From RGIG1828 sp045541875 (GTDB taxonomy: Bacteria; Bacillota; Clostridia; UMGS1810), in NCBI GenBank assembly GCA_045541875.1, contig JAZQJX010000067.1, forward strand, positions 1 through 45,787: 45,787 nucleotides of DNA. The letters are read 5' to 3'. Below the pieces are notes generated by a model. That model did no database searches. It had not been told where the DNA came from and saw nothing but the letters and a program-made list of their open reading frames with translations. Positions 30,751-39,137 of this stretch are shown here, in pieces (the first letter of the stretch is position 1; every line of letters begins with the position of its first letter). A program made the translations under genes and the position numbers.

Positions 30751-33015
30751 TTATTCACATTTCCATTCTTTCATAGGTTCAAATTTTGCGCCCTCATTTT
30801 CTGAATCAACAGGCGAAAATGCAACTGCAAGTTTAAGTTCCGACACATTATCCAAATGAATTGCAAGTTTTCTTGTACCTTCATTTGTTCTCTGGTCTTT
30901 AACAAAGGGAGATTTTGGAAGAAGAACTGCATCCATAACAGTAAATGATGCATTGCAGTTGGCATCAAGTGTTGCCATGATTGTTTTTCCGTTCTGGGTA
31001 AGTTTTGCACTTTTGCCGTCCCGGGCAATTTCAACATCTGATTCTGTGTGAGCAAACCACCATACTTCCGCACTCTTTTCAAGAGTCACTTCATCCTGAA
31101 CCACGACTGTATTTTTGTCTTTGAAAATTTTAACACCGCGTGTATATGATGTGATACCAATGTCATCATCATAAGCATCTGTCAATTCTCCTATTGCATA
31201 ACTTGTCTTGTTACCAAATTCGCAATGTGTGATTTTTGCCGTTCCGCCAAATTTCTGACCGTATCTTTCGTCAGGATTAAACACTAAAACATTGTGACCT
31301 TCAGGTCTTACACGGTAAGTGTTATAATAATCAGTAACGTCATAATTATCTGCACCAAGGTCAACAAAAAATGTTTCGCCAAGGGCATCCATAACAAATG
31401 TTCCCGAATCCATATGGTCATGACCTTCTCCGCCGATAGGGTCATCGCAGTGGAACCCAACATACATATCTTCTCTTTCCCATCCGGTTCTCATGGTAGC
31501 AATTTCTGCTATGGGCATATACACATCCGAAATCTGATTTTTCATATCTGCACCAAGCATTTTTGGATCATACCAGAGCATATCGTTGTAAACATCGTGC
31601 ATATCAGGCAGTTCACCACTTAAAATGCACTCAACACGGGGTTTTGCTTCCTCGTATTTGCCGAAGCGATCTGCAAGATACATCATCTGGGGAGGAATAC
31701 CCACGCCCGGTCTTTCACAGTCGTGATAGGTGAAAGCACTGACAGAACCGTTAACCGCAAGCATAAACTGATTTGTAAGCCTCATTCCCGGAATGTCAAG
31801 ATATCCAAAATAACTTCCTGCAGCATTTTTAAGAGATTCCACGGTAAATGTAAAATATTTCATAGCATAGCGCCAGTAGGTGAATCCTTCTTCATATCCG
31901 CCATAGGGAGCAAAAAGGCTGAGGGCTCTTCTTATGTCAAAAAGTGTCTGTTCCATTGCACGTTCGGCAAATGGTCTTTCTTCCTCTGACAATTCGTCAA
32001 CTATTGACATTGCACCAACACCGACACCTGCAATTACGAGACGCCAGTTGTCTGCAAGGTCGCCTCGCCAGTTCCAGGAGCGCTTTCTTTCTTTTTCATC
32101 AAAATCATCCATAATAGGCATAATTCCGTTTTTGAAAATTGCCTGACGGATGTATAACCTTTCATATTCATCCATCCAGTTATAGAGCCAGTCATAGCAA
32201 ATACCGAGACAAGCGGTCATCTCGCCGACGTCAAGGAAGTGGTATGGGTTCCAGTCTATAAAGCAGGCAGAACTGTACATTTCAAGATATGCTCTTTTTG
32301 CATAACGTTCCTCACCTGTAATAAGATATAAAAGAGCACAAGTATACATTCTGCAGGCATTTTCTCTGCACACATCAAGAAGACGTATTCCGTCTCTTAT
32401 TTCATATCCTGAACTTCTTTCACCCAAATATTTTTCACCATAGACCTTAATATTCTCAAGAATTTTCACAGTAACCTTGTCGGGGTTTGGTTTTGCAAGT
32501 TCCGCTTTTATGGAATCTATTTTTTCCTGAGTGAGAAGAAGTCTCGGGTGATGATTATCAGGATGATTCTTTTCTATTAATATGGCAAGGTCTTTTCCCG
32601 AAATGTCATCAAACATAAATGTTTCACAGATATTTCTCATAACATCTGTGTTGTTTTGCCAGTCAAGACTTTCTTCTATATCATCATCACTGTAGATTAC
32701 AAGACCGTTAATTTCTGTATGCAAAAATTTTCCGTATATCTTACAAAGTTCTTTCACAGAGCCATATGAGACAGAGTTTTTCTCTTCTTTAACTTCAAGT
32801 GATACGTTTTCCTTTTCTTTTCCTATACTTTTAAGGAAAAAGTCAACAGGAATCATAATTTCATCGCCGGACACATAAGGTAAAATGCTTTTGTCATCAG
32901 ATAAAAAAGACTTTTCACCATTCAGGAGTATGCTGTTTTTTCCAACATACAAAGCCACGGCATTTTTCATAAGTTCTTTCCTGCCACGGGCTGCTTTTTC
33001 AAGTTTTTCGCTCAT
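30751..33015 (-). CDS. Heparinase II/III-like protein lacking a signal peptide
   Basis: A 754-residue protein. Residues about 25-125 resemble a copper amine oxidase N-terminal-like domain (VALYVGKNSILLNGEKSF, YGKFLHTEINGLVIYSDD). From HPRLLLTQEKIDSI onward it has the helical toroid of heparinase II/III-type polysaccharide lyases (SWNWRGDLADNW, APYGGYEEGFTYWRYAM), followed by a beta-sandwich with GEGHDHMDSG. Such enzymes cleave uronic-acid glycans by beta-elimination, but the substrate is unknown. The ATG at 33015 follows GAGGAGGA, and no export signal precedes it, so it should act inside the cell on imported oligosaccharides. It is a clear paralogue of the secreted protein at 35238 and is divergent from the barrel hydrolase-like gene. 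Confidence 0.85.
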   Translation of the reverse strand: MSEKLEKAARGRKELMKNAVALYVGKNSILLNGEKSFLSDDKSILPYVSGDEIMIPVDFFLKSIGKEKENVSLEVKEEKNSVSYGSVKELCKIYGKFLHTEINGLVIYSDDDIEESLDWQNNTDVMRNICETFMFDDISGKDLAILIEKNHPDNHHPRLLLTQEKIDSIKAELAKPNPDKVTVKILENIKVYGEKYLGERSSGYEIRDGIRLLDVCRENACRMYTCALLYLITGEERYAKRAYLEMYSSACFIDWNPYHFLDVGEMTACLGICYDWLYNWMDEYERLYIRQAIFKNGIMPIMDDFDEKERKRSWNWRGDLADNWRLVIAGVGVGAMSIVDELSEEERPFAERAMEQTLFDIRRALSLFAPYGGYEEGFTYWRYAMKYFTFTVESLKNAAGSYFGYLDIPGMRLTNQFMLAVNGSVSAFTYHDCERPGVGIPPQMMYLADRFGKYEEAKPRVECILSGELPDMHDVYNDMLWYDPKMLGADMKNQISDVYMPIAEIATMRTGWEREDMYVGFHCDDPIGGEGHDHMDSGTFVMDALGETFFVDLGADNYDVTDYYNTYRVRPEGHNVLVFNPDERYGQKFGGTAKITHCEFGNKTSYAIGELTDAYDDDIGITSYTRGVKIFKDKNTVVVQDEVTLEKSAEVWWFAHTESDVEIARDGKSAKLTQNGKTIMATLDANCNASFTVMDAVLLPKSPFVKDQRTNEGTRKLAIHLDNVSELKLAVAFSPVDSENEGAKFEPMKEWKCE

Positions 33016-33047
33016 TTGGGTTCCTCCTCGTGCAAATTTATTATAAA

Positions 33048-33108
33048 ATGGTATCATATATATAAAAAAATGTCAATGCTTGACAAATATTTTTCGTTGT
33101 ACTATAAT
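33048..33108. promoter_or_regulatory. Back-to-back divergent promoters
   Basis: Leftward: TTGACA (33071-33076, complement), 17 bp, TACCAT (33048-33053). Rightward: TTGACA (33080-33085), 17 bp, TATAAT (33103-33108). The two -35 boxes are only three bases apart, so the promoters probably compete or share control. Confidence 0.78.
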
Positions 33109-33124
33109 AGTGTCATCGAACGAT

Positions 33125-33136
33125 TAGTGAAACGTT
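33125..33136. promoter_or_regulatory. Operator-like site shared with the 35-kb promoter
   Basis: TAGTGAAACGTT lies just downstream of the rightward start point. The exact complement occurs at 35008-35019 in the promoter of the secreted paralogue. Both look like partial copies of the palindrome TGAAACGTTTCA, a LacI-family type of site. Confidence 0.6.
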
Positions 33137-33156
33137 TTGCTTAAGGAGGTAATCAC

Positions 33157-34524
33157 ATGAAAGAAATCACGTTGGAGAAACAGAGAAAGAGACTTGAAAA
33201 TGTTAATTACGCATCAAATGCTGTAAAAAAGTGTCAGAAAAGGATGCGAATTCACGACTATCTTCCCGGTCAGGTAACCTACAATCTCGGGCCTTATCCC
33301 GCAAGGTTTTCCATTGAACCCACAGAATATGACTATAATCTCGTAAAGAGTCTTGCAGAAGGTGGCGTGGAACTTATCCAGATTCACGAGGAATGGAATG
33401 ACTATCTCCGCCGCTTCGGTGCTGATAAATATTCTTCTCACGATCCTCAGGGTATGAAGAACTTTATAAAACTTTGCCATGATTTCGGAATTAAAATTCT
33501 TCCATATATGTCATCGAGTTACCTCGAAGTAAACGATCCCGATTTTACTATGGACTTTATGAGATATGAATGGTATCTCAACGGTACTTTCTGGAAATAT
33601 GCAAGTTGTAGTGCAAGATCGCCTGAGTGGACAACATTTCTTTTGAATAAACTCAGAGGACTCCTTGATGAATATGACTTTGACGGTCTCTACAATGACA
33701 CCGGTTCTGAGGAATTTGCAAAAAGAGACCTCGCAAGAAGACATAAAGATAATATAATCACCTCCTGGAGAGATATGAAATATGATCCTGAAGAGGAAGA
33801 CCTTCTTGCAAGAATATACGCTCTCACAAAAGAGAAAAACGGAATCTTCAAACTTCACTACGGACTCAACACTCTTCCCAAAACAGATGAAAAACTCTAT
33901 GACTATCTCTGGGTAGGAGAGTCGGTTTCTGACGGAAGTGATATGCTTGATACCGCTTCCTTCCCGCCCTATGTTGTTCCATGCCCCGATTTCAGTGCCA
34001 TGGAGAGTCAGTCAGACCGCATAAGAGTGTACGCTCGCTCGCTTCCCTTTATGCAGTTCCCGCTTCGCACAGACGGAAGACCTTATGAAGCAGGGAAAAT
34101 TATCGGTGAACCCGATATTAAATACACAGAAGGCGGAACTCTTGATTACTATCGTAAAATGGCAGAATATGACAAAGAACATCCAAATGGTCCCTATGCT
34201 TACAGCGACTGGTCAGCAATTCCTGATGATGAGGAATACAGAAGACTTTGGTTCCATTATCTCAGTCTCTATAAACCCATGGTTGAAGAAAACAACATAT
34301 GCCATATGAACATTCAGGACAGTTCTGTTACAATGGTTGACCTTCCCGAAAATGTTTATATGTCAATGTTTACAGGAGACGAGGTTTATCTCTGCCTTTC
34401 CAACCTTTCAGAAAGAGAACATGTGATAATGTTTGAAGAAAAATGGGAAAACAGAGAGACAGGAGAAATTTCAGATACGGTTACAATCCCCGTTGACGGA
34501 CTTTGTTTCTTAAGAAAGGTGTAA
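33157..34524 (+). CDS. Putative TIM-barrel glycoside hydrolase-like protein
   Basis: A 455-residue cytoplasmic protein. The N-terminal 350 residues read as a (beta/alpha)8 barrel: ELIQIHEEWNDY, FGIKILPYMSSSYLEV, FDGLYNDTGSEE, KLYDYLWVGES. The Asp in LYNDTG and the Glu in WVGES sit where barrel glycosidases place catalytic acids. A C-terminal beta domain (VYMSMFTGDEVYLCLSNLSE) resembles the all-beta ends of amylase-like enzymes. I do not recognise a defined GH family. AAGGAGGT precedes the ATG. It shares a divergent promoter with the cytoplasmic heparinase-like gene, suggesting joint breakdown of one imported glycan. Confidence 0.7.
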   Translation: MKEITLEKQRKRLENVNYASNAVKKCQKRMRIHDYLPGQVTYNLGPYPARFSIEPTEYDYNLVKSLAEGGVELIQIHEEWNDYLRRFGADKYSSHDPQGMKNFIKLCHDFGIKILPYMSSSYLEVNDPDFTMDFMRYEWYLNGTFWKYASCSARSPEWTTFLLNKLRGLLDEYDFDGLYNDTGSEEFAKRDLARRHKDNIITSWRDMKYDPEEEDLLARIYALTKEKNGIFKLHYGLNTLPKTDEKLYDYLWVGESVSDGSDMLDTASFPPYVVPCPDFSAMESQSDRIRVYARSLPFMQFPLRTDGRPYEAGKIIGEPDIKYTEGGTLDYYRKMAEYDKEHPNGPYAYSDWSAIPDDEEYRRLWFHYLSLYKPMVEENNICHMNIQDSSVTMVDLPENVYMSMFTGDEVYLCLSNLSEREHVIMFEEKWENRETGEISDTVTIPVDGLCFLRKV

Positions 34525-34548
34525 TTTCTTAACGAATTCGCATTAATA

Positions 34549-34596
34549 AAACTACCCGGATAAGAGTTTTGCTTTTTCGGGTAGTTTGTTTTTTAT
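34549..34596 (+). terminator. Intrinsic terminator
   Basis: AAACTACCCG (34549-34558) pairs with CGGGTAGTTT (34578-34587), followed by a T-rich tract. Confidence 0.88.
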
Positions 34597-34597
34597 T

Positions 34598-34613
34598 GTA
34601 TAGGAAACTTCGT
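34598..34613. repeat. Second copy of the window-edge repeat
   Basis: GTATAGGAAACTTCGT matches positions 1-16 exactly, then diverges; the complementary arm seen at 1-24 is absent here. Confidence 0.6.
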
Positions 34614-35001
34614 AAAAACTCATTTGCGAAATCTGATGTTAACGAAACTATGCTCACGACAAGGGTGCAGGCTCAGTCTGATTTTTTTCGGATAGGAAAG
34701 AGGTCTTTGTTCTAAAAGCGAAAAAGGACTGAAGCAACTACCCAAGAAAAAATTACAAATTTGGAAACATTATTCACTATAATAAAGTTTGTAAATCTGG
34801 TATAATGGATTTGATATCAGTATATAAAATCCAAAAATTGCCGCAAATACCGTTAAAATGCAGGTGAAACGCATCAATCGATATATAATTGACATATATA
34901 GGAAAATTTGGACAAGTTGTAAAAATAGACAAAATAAATTTATAAATTTTATATAAAACGCCAAAATGATTAATTCAGGCAATAAATTAATGTGAAAACT
35001 A
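34614..35001. other. Gene-poor AT-rich spacer
   Basis: No ORF with a ribosome site was found. The first 110 bases are moderately GC-rich and might be a remnant or small RNA, but no family was recognised; the rest is strongly AT-rich. Confidence 0.5.
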
Positions 35002-35030
35002 TTGAATAACGTTTCACTATGGTGTATAAT
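35002..35030 (+). promoter_or_regulatory. Promoter with operator in its spacer, for the secreted heparinase-like gene
   Basis: TTGAAT (35002-35007), a 17-bp spacer and TATAAT (35025-35030). The spacer contains AACGTTTCACTA (35008-35019), the complement of the site at 33125-33136. Confidence 0.75.
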
Positions 35031-35036
35031 GTTATA

Positions 35037-35237
35037 GAATTATCGTGGCAGTTTAGCGACGAATAAAGAAAAAAGTATGTTTGGTAATACCAATAAAAAT
35101 GCAGCAATCACCGTATGTCGGGCGTGTTTTAAGCCCAAAAAATTCCATCGGTTTTCCGACACATAATATATGTGCCGGTTTGAGTGATGATACAAGTTTT
35201 TGCGGAGATTGTACAAAATTAAAAGGAGGAACTGTAT
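35037..35237 (+). other. Long 5' leader with several small hairpins
   Basis: About 200 bases separate the expected transcription start from the start codon. They include stems at TTGGTAATACCAA, GGGC/GCCC, TCGG/CCGA and a CACATA..TATGTG pairing. I could not match them to a known riboswitch, and no terminator-type T-run is present. Confidence 0.4.
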
Positions 35238-38200
35238 ATGTTTAAACACACCAAGAAACTCATAAGTACTGTTCTGACAACTGCATTGTTTGTTTCGGTA
35301 ATTCCTTCAGCAGCATTTGCTGAGGATTCAGCACCGAAGAAAGAAGTGGTTGCGACAGATGACTTTCAGTCTTATGCCGTGGGAGCAGCAACCCCTAGCG
35401 GATATGACGGAAGCGCAAAAGGAAATACATGGAAGATAGAGCAGACGGATGATGGCAATAAGTATTATGCCATGACTGTCGATACTGCAAGCGATGGTCA
35501 TCTTGATGACGAATTCGGCAAAATCATGGAGGATAAGTTCGTTTTCCAGTTTGATATGCGATTCCGTGATTACGGTCAGGTTGAAAAATGGCTGTATTTT
35601 ATAAATGGTAATGCTACAGATACTTTTATAATTGACATTAAACCAAACGGAACAATCACAGCCCATGACGGAACACCCATAGGCAGATATGCTCTCAATA
35701 AGTTCTATACAATAGCCATAGAAGTTGATCCCCAGGAGGGACTTATGAGTGTTAAGTTCAACAACAAATGGAGATTGAACGATCATCCCATAGGTGAGTG
35801 TGCCCCCACATCATGGAGATTACATATGCGTACTCCATCGGGAGCAGGAACCAGCACAATTGATTTTGATAATCTTATAGTATATACAGGCGAATACACA
35901 ATGGATGATGCATCAGATTCTGACGAAGAGTCATCAAACAGTTCTTCATCCATGGATCCCTTTGCTCTCAAATATGACCTCAGTGCAATGTATGTCGGCA
36001 AAGATTCCACACTTGTTAAAGGTCAGCAGGTATACATATCACAAAATGATGAAATCGTTCCATACAAAAACGGCGATGTAAATATGGTACCTGTTAAAGC
36101 CTTCATCGAAAGCATCGGCGGTACGGCTTCCTGGGATGATGCAGAAAAAAGTGCAACATTTACCGCTAACGGAAATACCCTCAAACTCTTTATGGGTACA
36201 AGAACCTGCTATGTAAACGGCACAGAAAAATATCTCGTCTGCCCTTCAGATGTTGGTGCAGGAAATGTTTTCTATGCTCCCATTATAAACCTCTGTGAAT
36301 ATTTCGGACAATATCTTCACGAAGAGGATAATGGTCTTATGATATACAGTGAAAACAATCATGAGGCAGAACTTGACTGGGTAAATAACATGAATTTTAT
36401 GAGAAACGTCTGCGAAAGTTTCATGTTTGATAACGTAACAGGAGCAGAAATTGCTGCAATGATTGAAGCAAAACATCCTAATAATCATCACCCCCGTCTT
36501 ATATTCACAGAAGAAAAATTTGCAAAAATCAGAGCAGAGATAAATGATCCCAATGGTGATCCCATATATAAGAAATTGTTCAGTTTGCTTACAACCAACT
36601 GTAACAGATTTTTGAATGAGCCCCCCTCAGGTTATGAAATCAGAGACGGCATCAGACTTATGGACGTTGTAGAAGAAAACTCCGAAAGAATGTATAACCT
36701 TGCTATCATGTATAACCTTACAGGTGAAGAAAAGTATGCTAAAAGAGCATATGAGGAAATGCATGTATCAGCATGCTTTGTAGATTTTAACCCCTATCAC
36801 TTCCTTGATGTGGGTCAGATGGCATCAGCACTCGGTCTTTGCTATGACTGGATGTACAACTGGATGGATGAATCTGAGAGAAGAGTAATACGTGAAGCAA
36901 TTATCAAAAAAGGTATCTATCCTATTATAGAAGACTTTGACGGCAAACCCAGAAGCCGTTCATGGAACTGGAGAGGCGATCTTGCAGATAACTGGTGTCT
37001 TGTAATCTCCGGCGTAGCCGTTGGTGCAATGGCAGTTGTTGACGAAGCACATGACCTTGACAGGATAAACTGCGAAAGAGCAATGGAACAATGTCTCATA
37101 GACATGAGAAGAGCCCTCAGTCTCTTTGCTCCCTACGGTGCATATGAAGAAGGCTTTGGCTACTGGGATTACGCAATGAGACATTACACACAGACTATGG
37201 AATCCCTCAAATCCGCAACCGGCGATGATTTTGGTTATCAGGATGTTGTTGGTATGTCCATGACAGCAGATTTTGTAAGTGCAGTAAACGGTTCTATTTC
37301 TGCATTTTCCTATCACGATACCGGTGAATCCAATGTTGACTGGCCATCTCCTCTTATGTGGGTTGCCAAAACATTTGGAAGACCTGAACTTGCACTTCCC
37401 AGAATTGAACAGATTCAAAAAGCAGGTAACACTCCGAGAGTAATTTCATGGGATTTCTTCCTTTATGATCCCATATTCCTCCAGTCATCTGCTGCTGAGA
37501 CTCAACTTGATGTATCTCTTCCCATAGCGGAAATTGCAACAATGAGATCCGGATATGACTCTCAGGATATGTGGCTTGGTCTCCACTGTGACGATCCAAT
37601 TAGCGGTGAAGGTCATGACCATATGGACTCAGGCGTATTTGTTCTTGATTCACAGGGCGTAAACTGGTTCTACGATCTCGGTTCGGACAGTTACAGCCTC
37701 AATAACTATACTCAAGCATACCGCGTGAGAGGCGAGGGACATAACATCGTAATATTCAATCCCACCCGTGAATACTCTCTCAAATATGGTGGAAATGCAT
37801 ATATGGAAGATTTTGAAAGTGCACCTCAGGGGGCATTTGCAATAGGTAATCTTGATGATGCTCACAGAGATGATATCGGTGTAATTTCTCACAGACGTGG
37901 TGCAAAACTTGACGATATGAGAAGAGTTGCAACAATTCAGGATGAAATAAGACTTGAAAAACCTGCTGAAATGTACTGGTTCGCTCACACAAGAGCAGAA
38001 ATCGAGGTTTCAGAGGACGGAAAAACTGCAATTCTTTCCCGCCAGGGCAGAAAACTTATGGCGAAAATTATAAATGGCGAAGGCGCTAAATTCACAGTAA
38101 TGGACGCAGTTTCCCTTCCCTCATCGCCAAAGATTGATAATCAGAATCTGAACAGAGGCACAAGAAAACTTACAATTCATATGCCTTCAGTTCAGAATAT

Positions 38201-38981
38201 CGACCTTACAGTATGCTTCGTTGACTATAATGAAGATACATACTATGACGGCATGTATAATATGGAATACAAGCCTCTCGATGAATGGGAAATCCCATCA
38301 GGTGCAATTGCTGACACAAGTGTGGCAACTGTAACAGGAATCTATGTTGACGGTCAGCTTATCCCCGGATTCAATCCCAACAAGAGTGACTATGCTATGG
38401 GTGGCAATAATGTTGATGAACTCATAGGAAAGATCACAGCAACCGGCGAAGGAGATGTTATCGTAAGCCGTGATAAAGATTCTGATTCAGCAGTTACAAT
38501 TCTTGCAAAAGGAACCGGATATCAGAGACCAAGAATATATACAATCAAATTCATTAAAGGTGGCGGCATTGGCGAACCTGTAGGCAAGGATATCCTTGTA
38601 CCTGTTGACATTCAGGTTAGTGCAACACCTCAGGCTGAGAATAAGGCTTCAAACCTTTCTGACGGTGACCTCACAACAAAATGGGCTGCAGAAGGTGTTA
38701 ACTGGATTCTCTACGATCTTGGAGAAGTGAAAGATATTGACTCTGTTGGTATTGCCTTTATGGAAGGTGATATAAGAACCGCACAGTTTGAAATTCTTAC
38801 ATCGGAAGACGGTGTAAACTACAAACAGTGGTTTAACGGTGATTCACAGTTCACTCTCAATCTTGAAAATCATAAGACTCCGGGTGCAAAAGCACGTTTC
38901 GTAAGAGTTGTTGTTAAAGGATATAACAATGATCCTGGTAACTGGAACTCTGTAATGGAACTGAGAGTTTATGCAGCCTAA
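35238..38981 (+). CDS. Secreted heparinase II/III-like multidomain protein
   Basis: A 1247-residue exported protein. A signal peptide (cleavage after AFA, near residue 28) is followed by a LamG-like jelly roll (about 38-225), a copper amine oxidase N-terminal-like domain (about 245-375), a heparinase II/III toroid from HPRLIFTEEK near 418 (SWNWRGDLADNW, APYGAYEEGFGYWDYAM), and a beta-sandwich with GEGHDHMDSG near 791. It ends with a cadherin-like linker (VTGIYVDGQLIPGFNP) and an F5/8 type C (discoidin-like) carbohydrate-binding domain (about 1114-1247). It should bind and cleave an external polysaccharide. AAGGAGG precedes the ATG. The core is closely similar to the protein at 30751. Confidence 0.87.
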   Translation: MFKHTKKLISTVLTTALFVSVIPSAAFAEDSAPKKEVVATDDFQSYAVGAATPSGYDGSAKGNTWKIEQTDDGNKYYAMTVDTASDGHLDDEFGKIMEDKFVFQFDMRFRDYGQVEKWLYFINGNATDTFIIDIKPNGTITAHDGTPIGRYALNKFYTIAIEVDPQEGLMSVKFNNKWRLNDHPIGECAPTSWRLHMRTPSGAGTSTIDFDNLIVYTGEYTMDDASDSDEESSNSSSSMDPFALKYDLSAMYVGKDSTLVKGQQVYISQNDEIVPYKNGDVNMVPVKAFIESIGGTASWDDAEKSATFTANGNTLKLFMGTRTCYVNGTEKYLVCPSDVGAGNVFYAPIINLCEYFGQYLHEEDNGLMIYSENNHEAELDWVNNMNFMRNVCESFMFDNVTGAEIAAMIEAKHPNNHHPRLIFTEEKFAKIRAEINDPNGDPIYKKLFSLLTTNCNRFLNEPPSGYEIRDGIRLMDVVEENSERMYNLAIMYNLTGEEKYAKRAYEEMHVSACFVDFNPYHFLDVGQMASALGLCYDWMYNWMDESERRVIREAIIKKGIYPIIEDFDGKPRSRSWNWRGDLADNWCLVISGVAVGAMAVVDEAHDLDRINCERAMEQCLIDMRRALSLFAPYGAYEEGFGYWDYAMRHYTQTMESLKSATGDDFGYQDVVGMSMTADFVSAVNGSISAFSYHDTGESNVDWPSPLMWVAKTFGRPELALPRIEQIQKAGNTPRVISWDFFLYDPIFLQSSAAETQLDVSLPIAEIATMRSGYDSQDMWLGLHCDDPISGEGHDHMDSGVFVLDSQGVNWFYDLGSDSYSLNNYTQAYRVRGEGHNIVIFNPTREYSLKYGGNAYMEDFESAPQGAFAIGNLDDAHRDDIGVISHRRGAKLDDMRRVATIQDEIRLEKPAEMYWFAHTRAEIEVSEDGKTAILSRQGRKLMAKIINGEGAKFTVMDAVSLPSSPKIDNQNLNRGTRKLTIHMPSVQNIDLTVCFVDYNEDTYYDGMYNMEYKPLDEWEIPSGAIADTSVATVTGIYVDGQLIPGFNPNKSDYAMGGNNVDELIGKITATGEGDVIVSRDKDSDSAVTILAKGTGYQRPRIYTIKFIKGGGIGEPVGKDILVPVDIQVSATPQAENKASNLSDGDLTTKWAAEGVNWILYDLGEVKDIDSVGIAFMEGDIRTAQFEILTSEDGVNYKQWFNGDSQFTLNLENHKTPGAKARFVRVVVKGYNNDPGNWNSVMELRVYAA

Positions 38982-39008
38982 ATAAAATTCTGAAATAATA
39001 ACAATCCT

Positions 39009-39092
39009 GCAGGGATGTGAAAATGATTTGCATCCCTGCGGGTAGCCGTCGGAGTATTTTCAAAACGAGTTTGGATAATATGCCGACGGCTA
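39009..39092 (+). repeat. Tandem hairpins between two surface-protein genes
   Basis: GCAGGGATG/CATCCCTGC (39009-39039) is followed directly by TAGCCGTCGG/CCGACGGCTA (39043-39052 and 39083-39092). Neither has a clear T-run, so they may stabilise or process a transcript rather than end it. The TATAAT at 39114 is too close to the ribosome site to be a convincing promoter. Confidence 0.55.
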
Positions 39093-39137
39093 AACGCAAT
39101 TTTATTACCTATATATAATAGGAAAGGAATGAAGCAA

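Noticed and set aside
33125..33136. Catabolite-responsive element bound by CcpA
   Set aside because: The spacing around the central CG does not fit the TGWAANCGNTNWCA consensus; a LacI-family site in general fits better.
35037..35237. Known riboswitch (cyclic di-GMP, cobalamin or THF type)
   Set aside because: None of the conserved core sequences of these classes was recognised.
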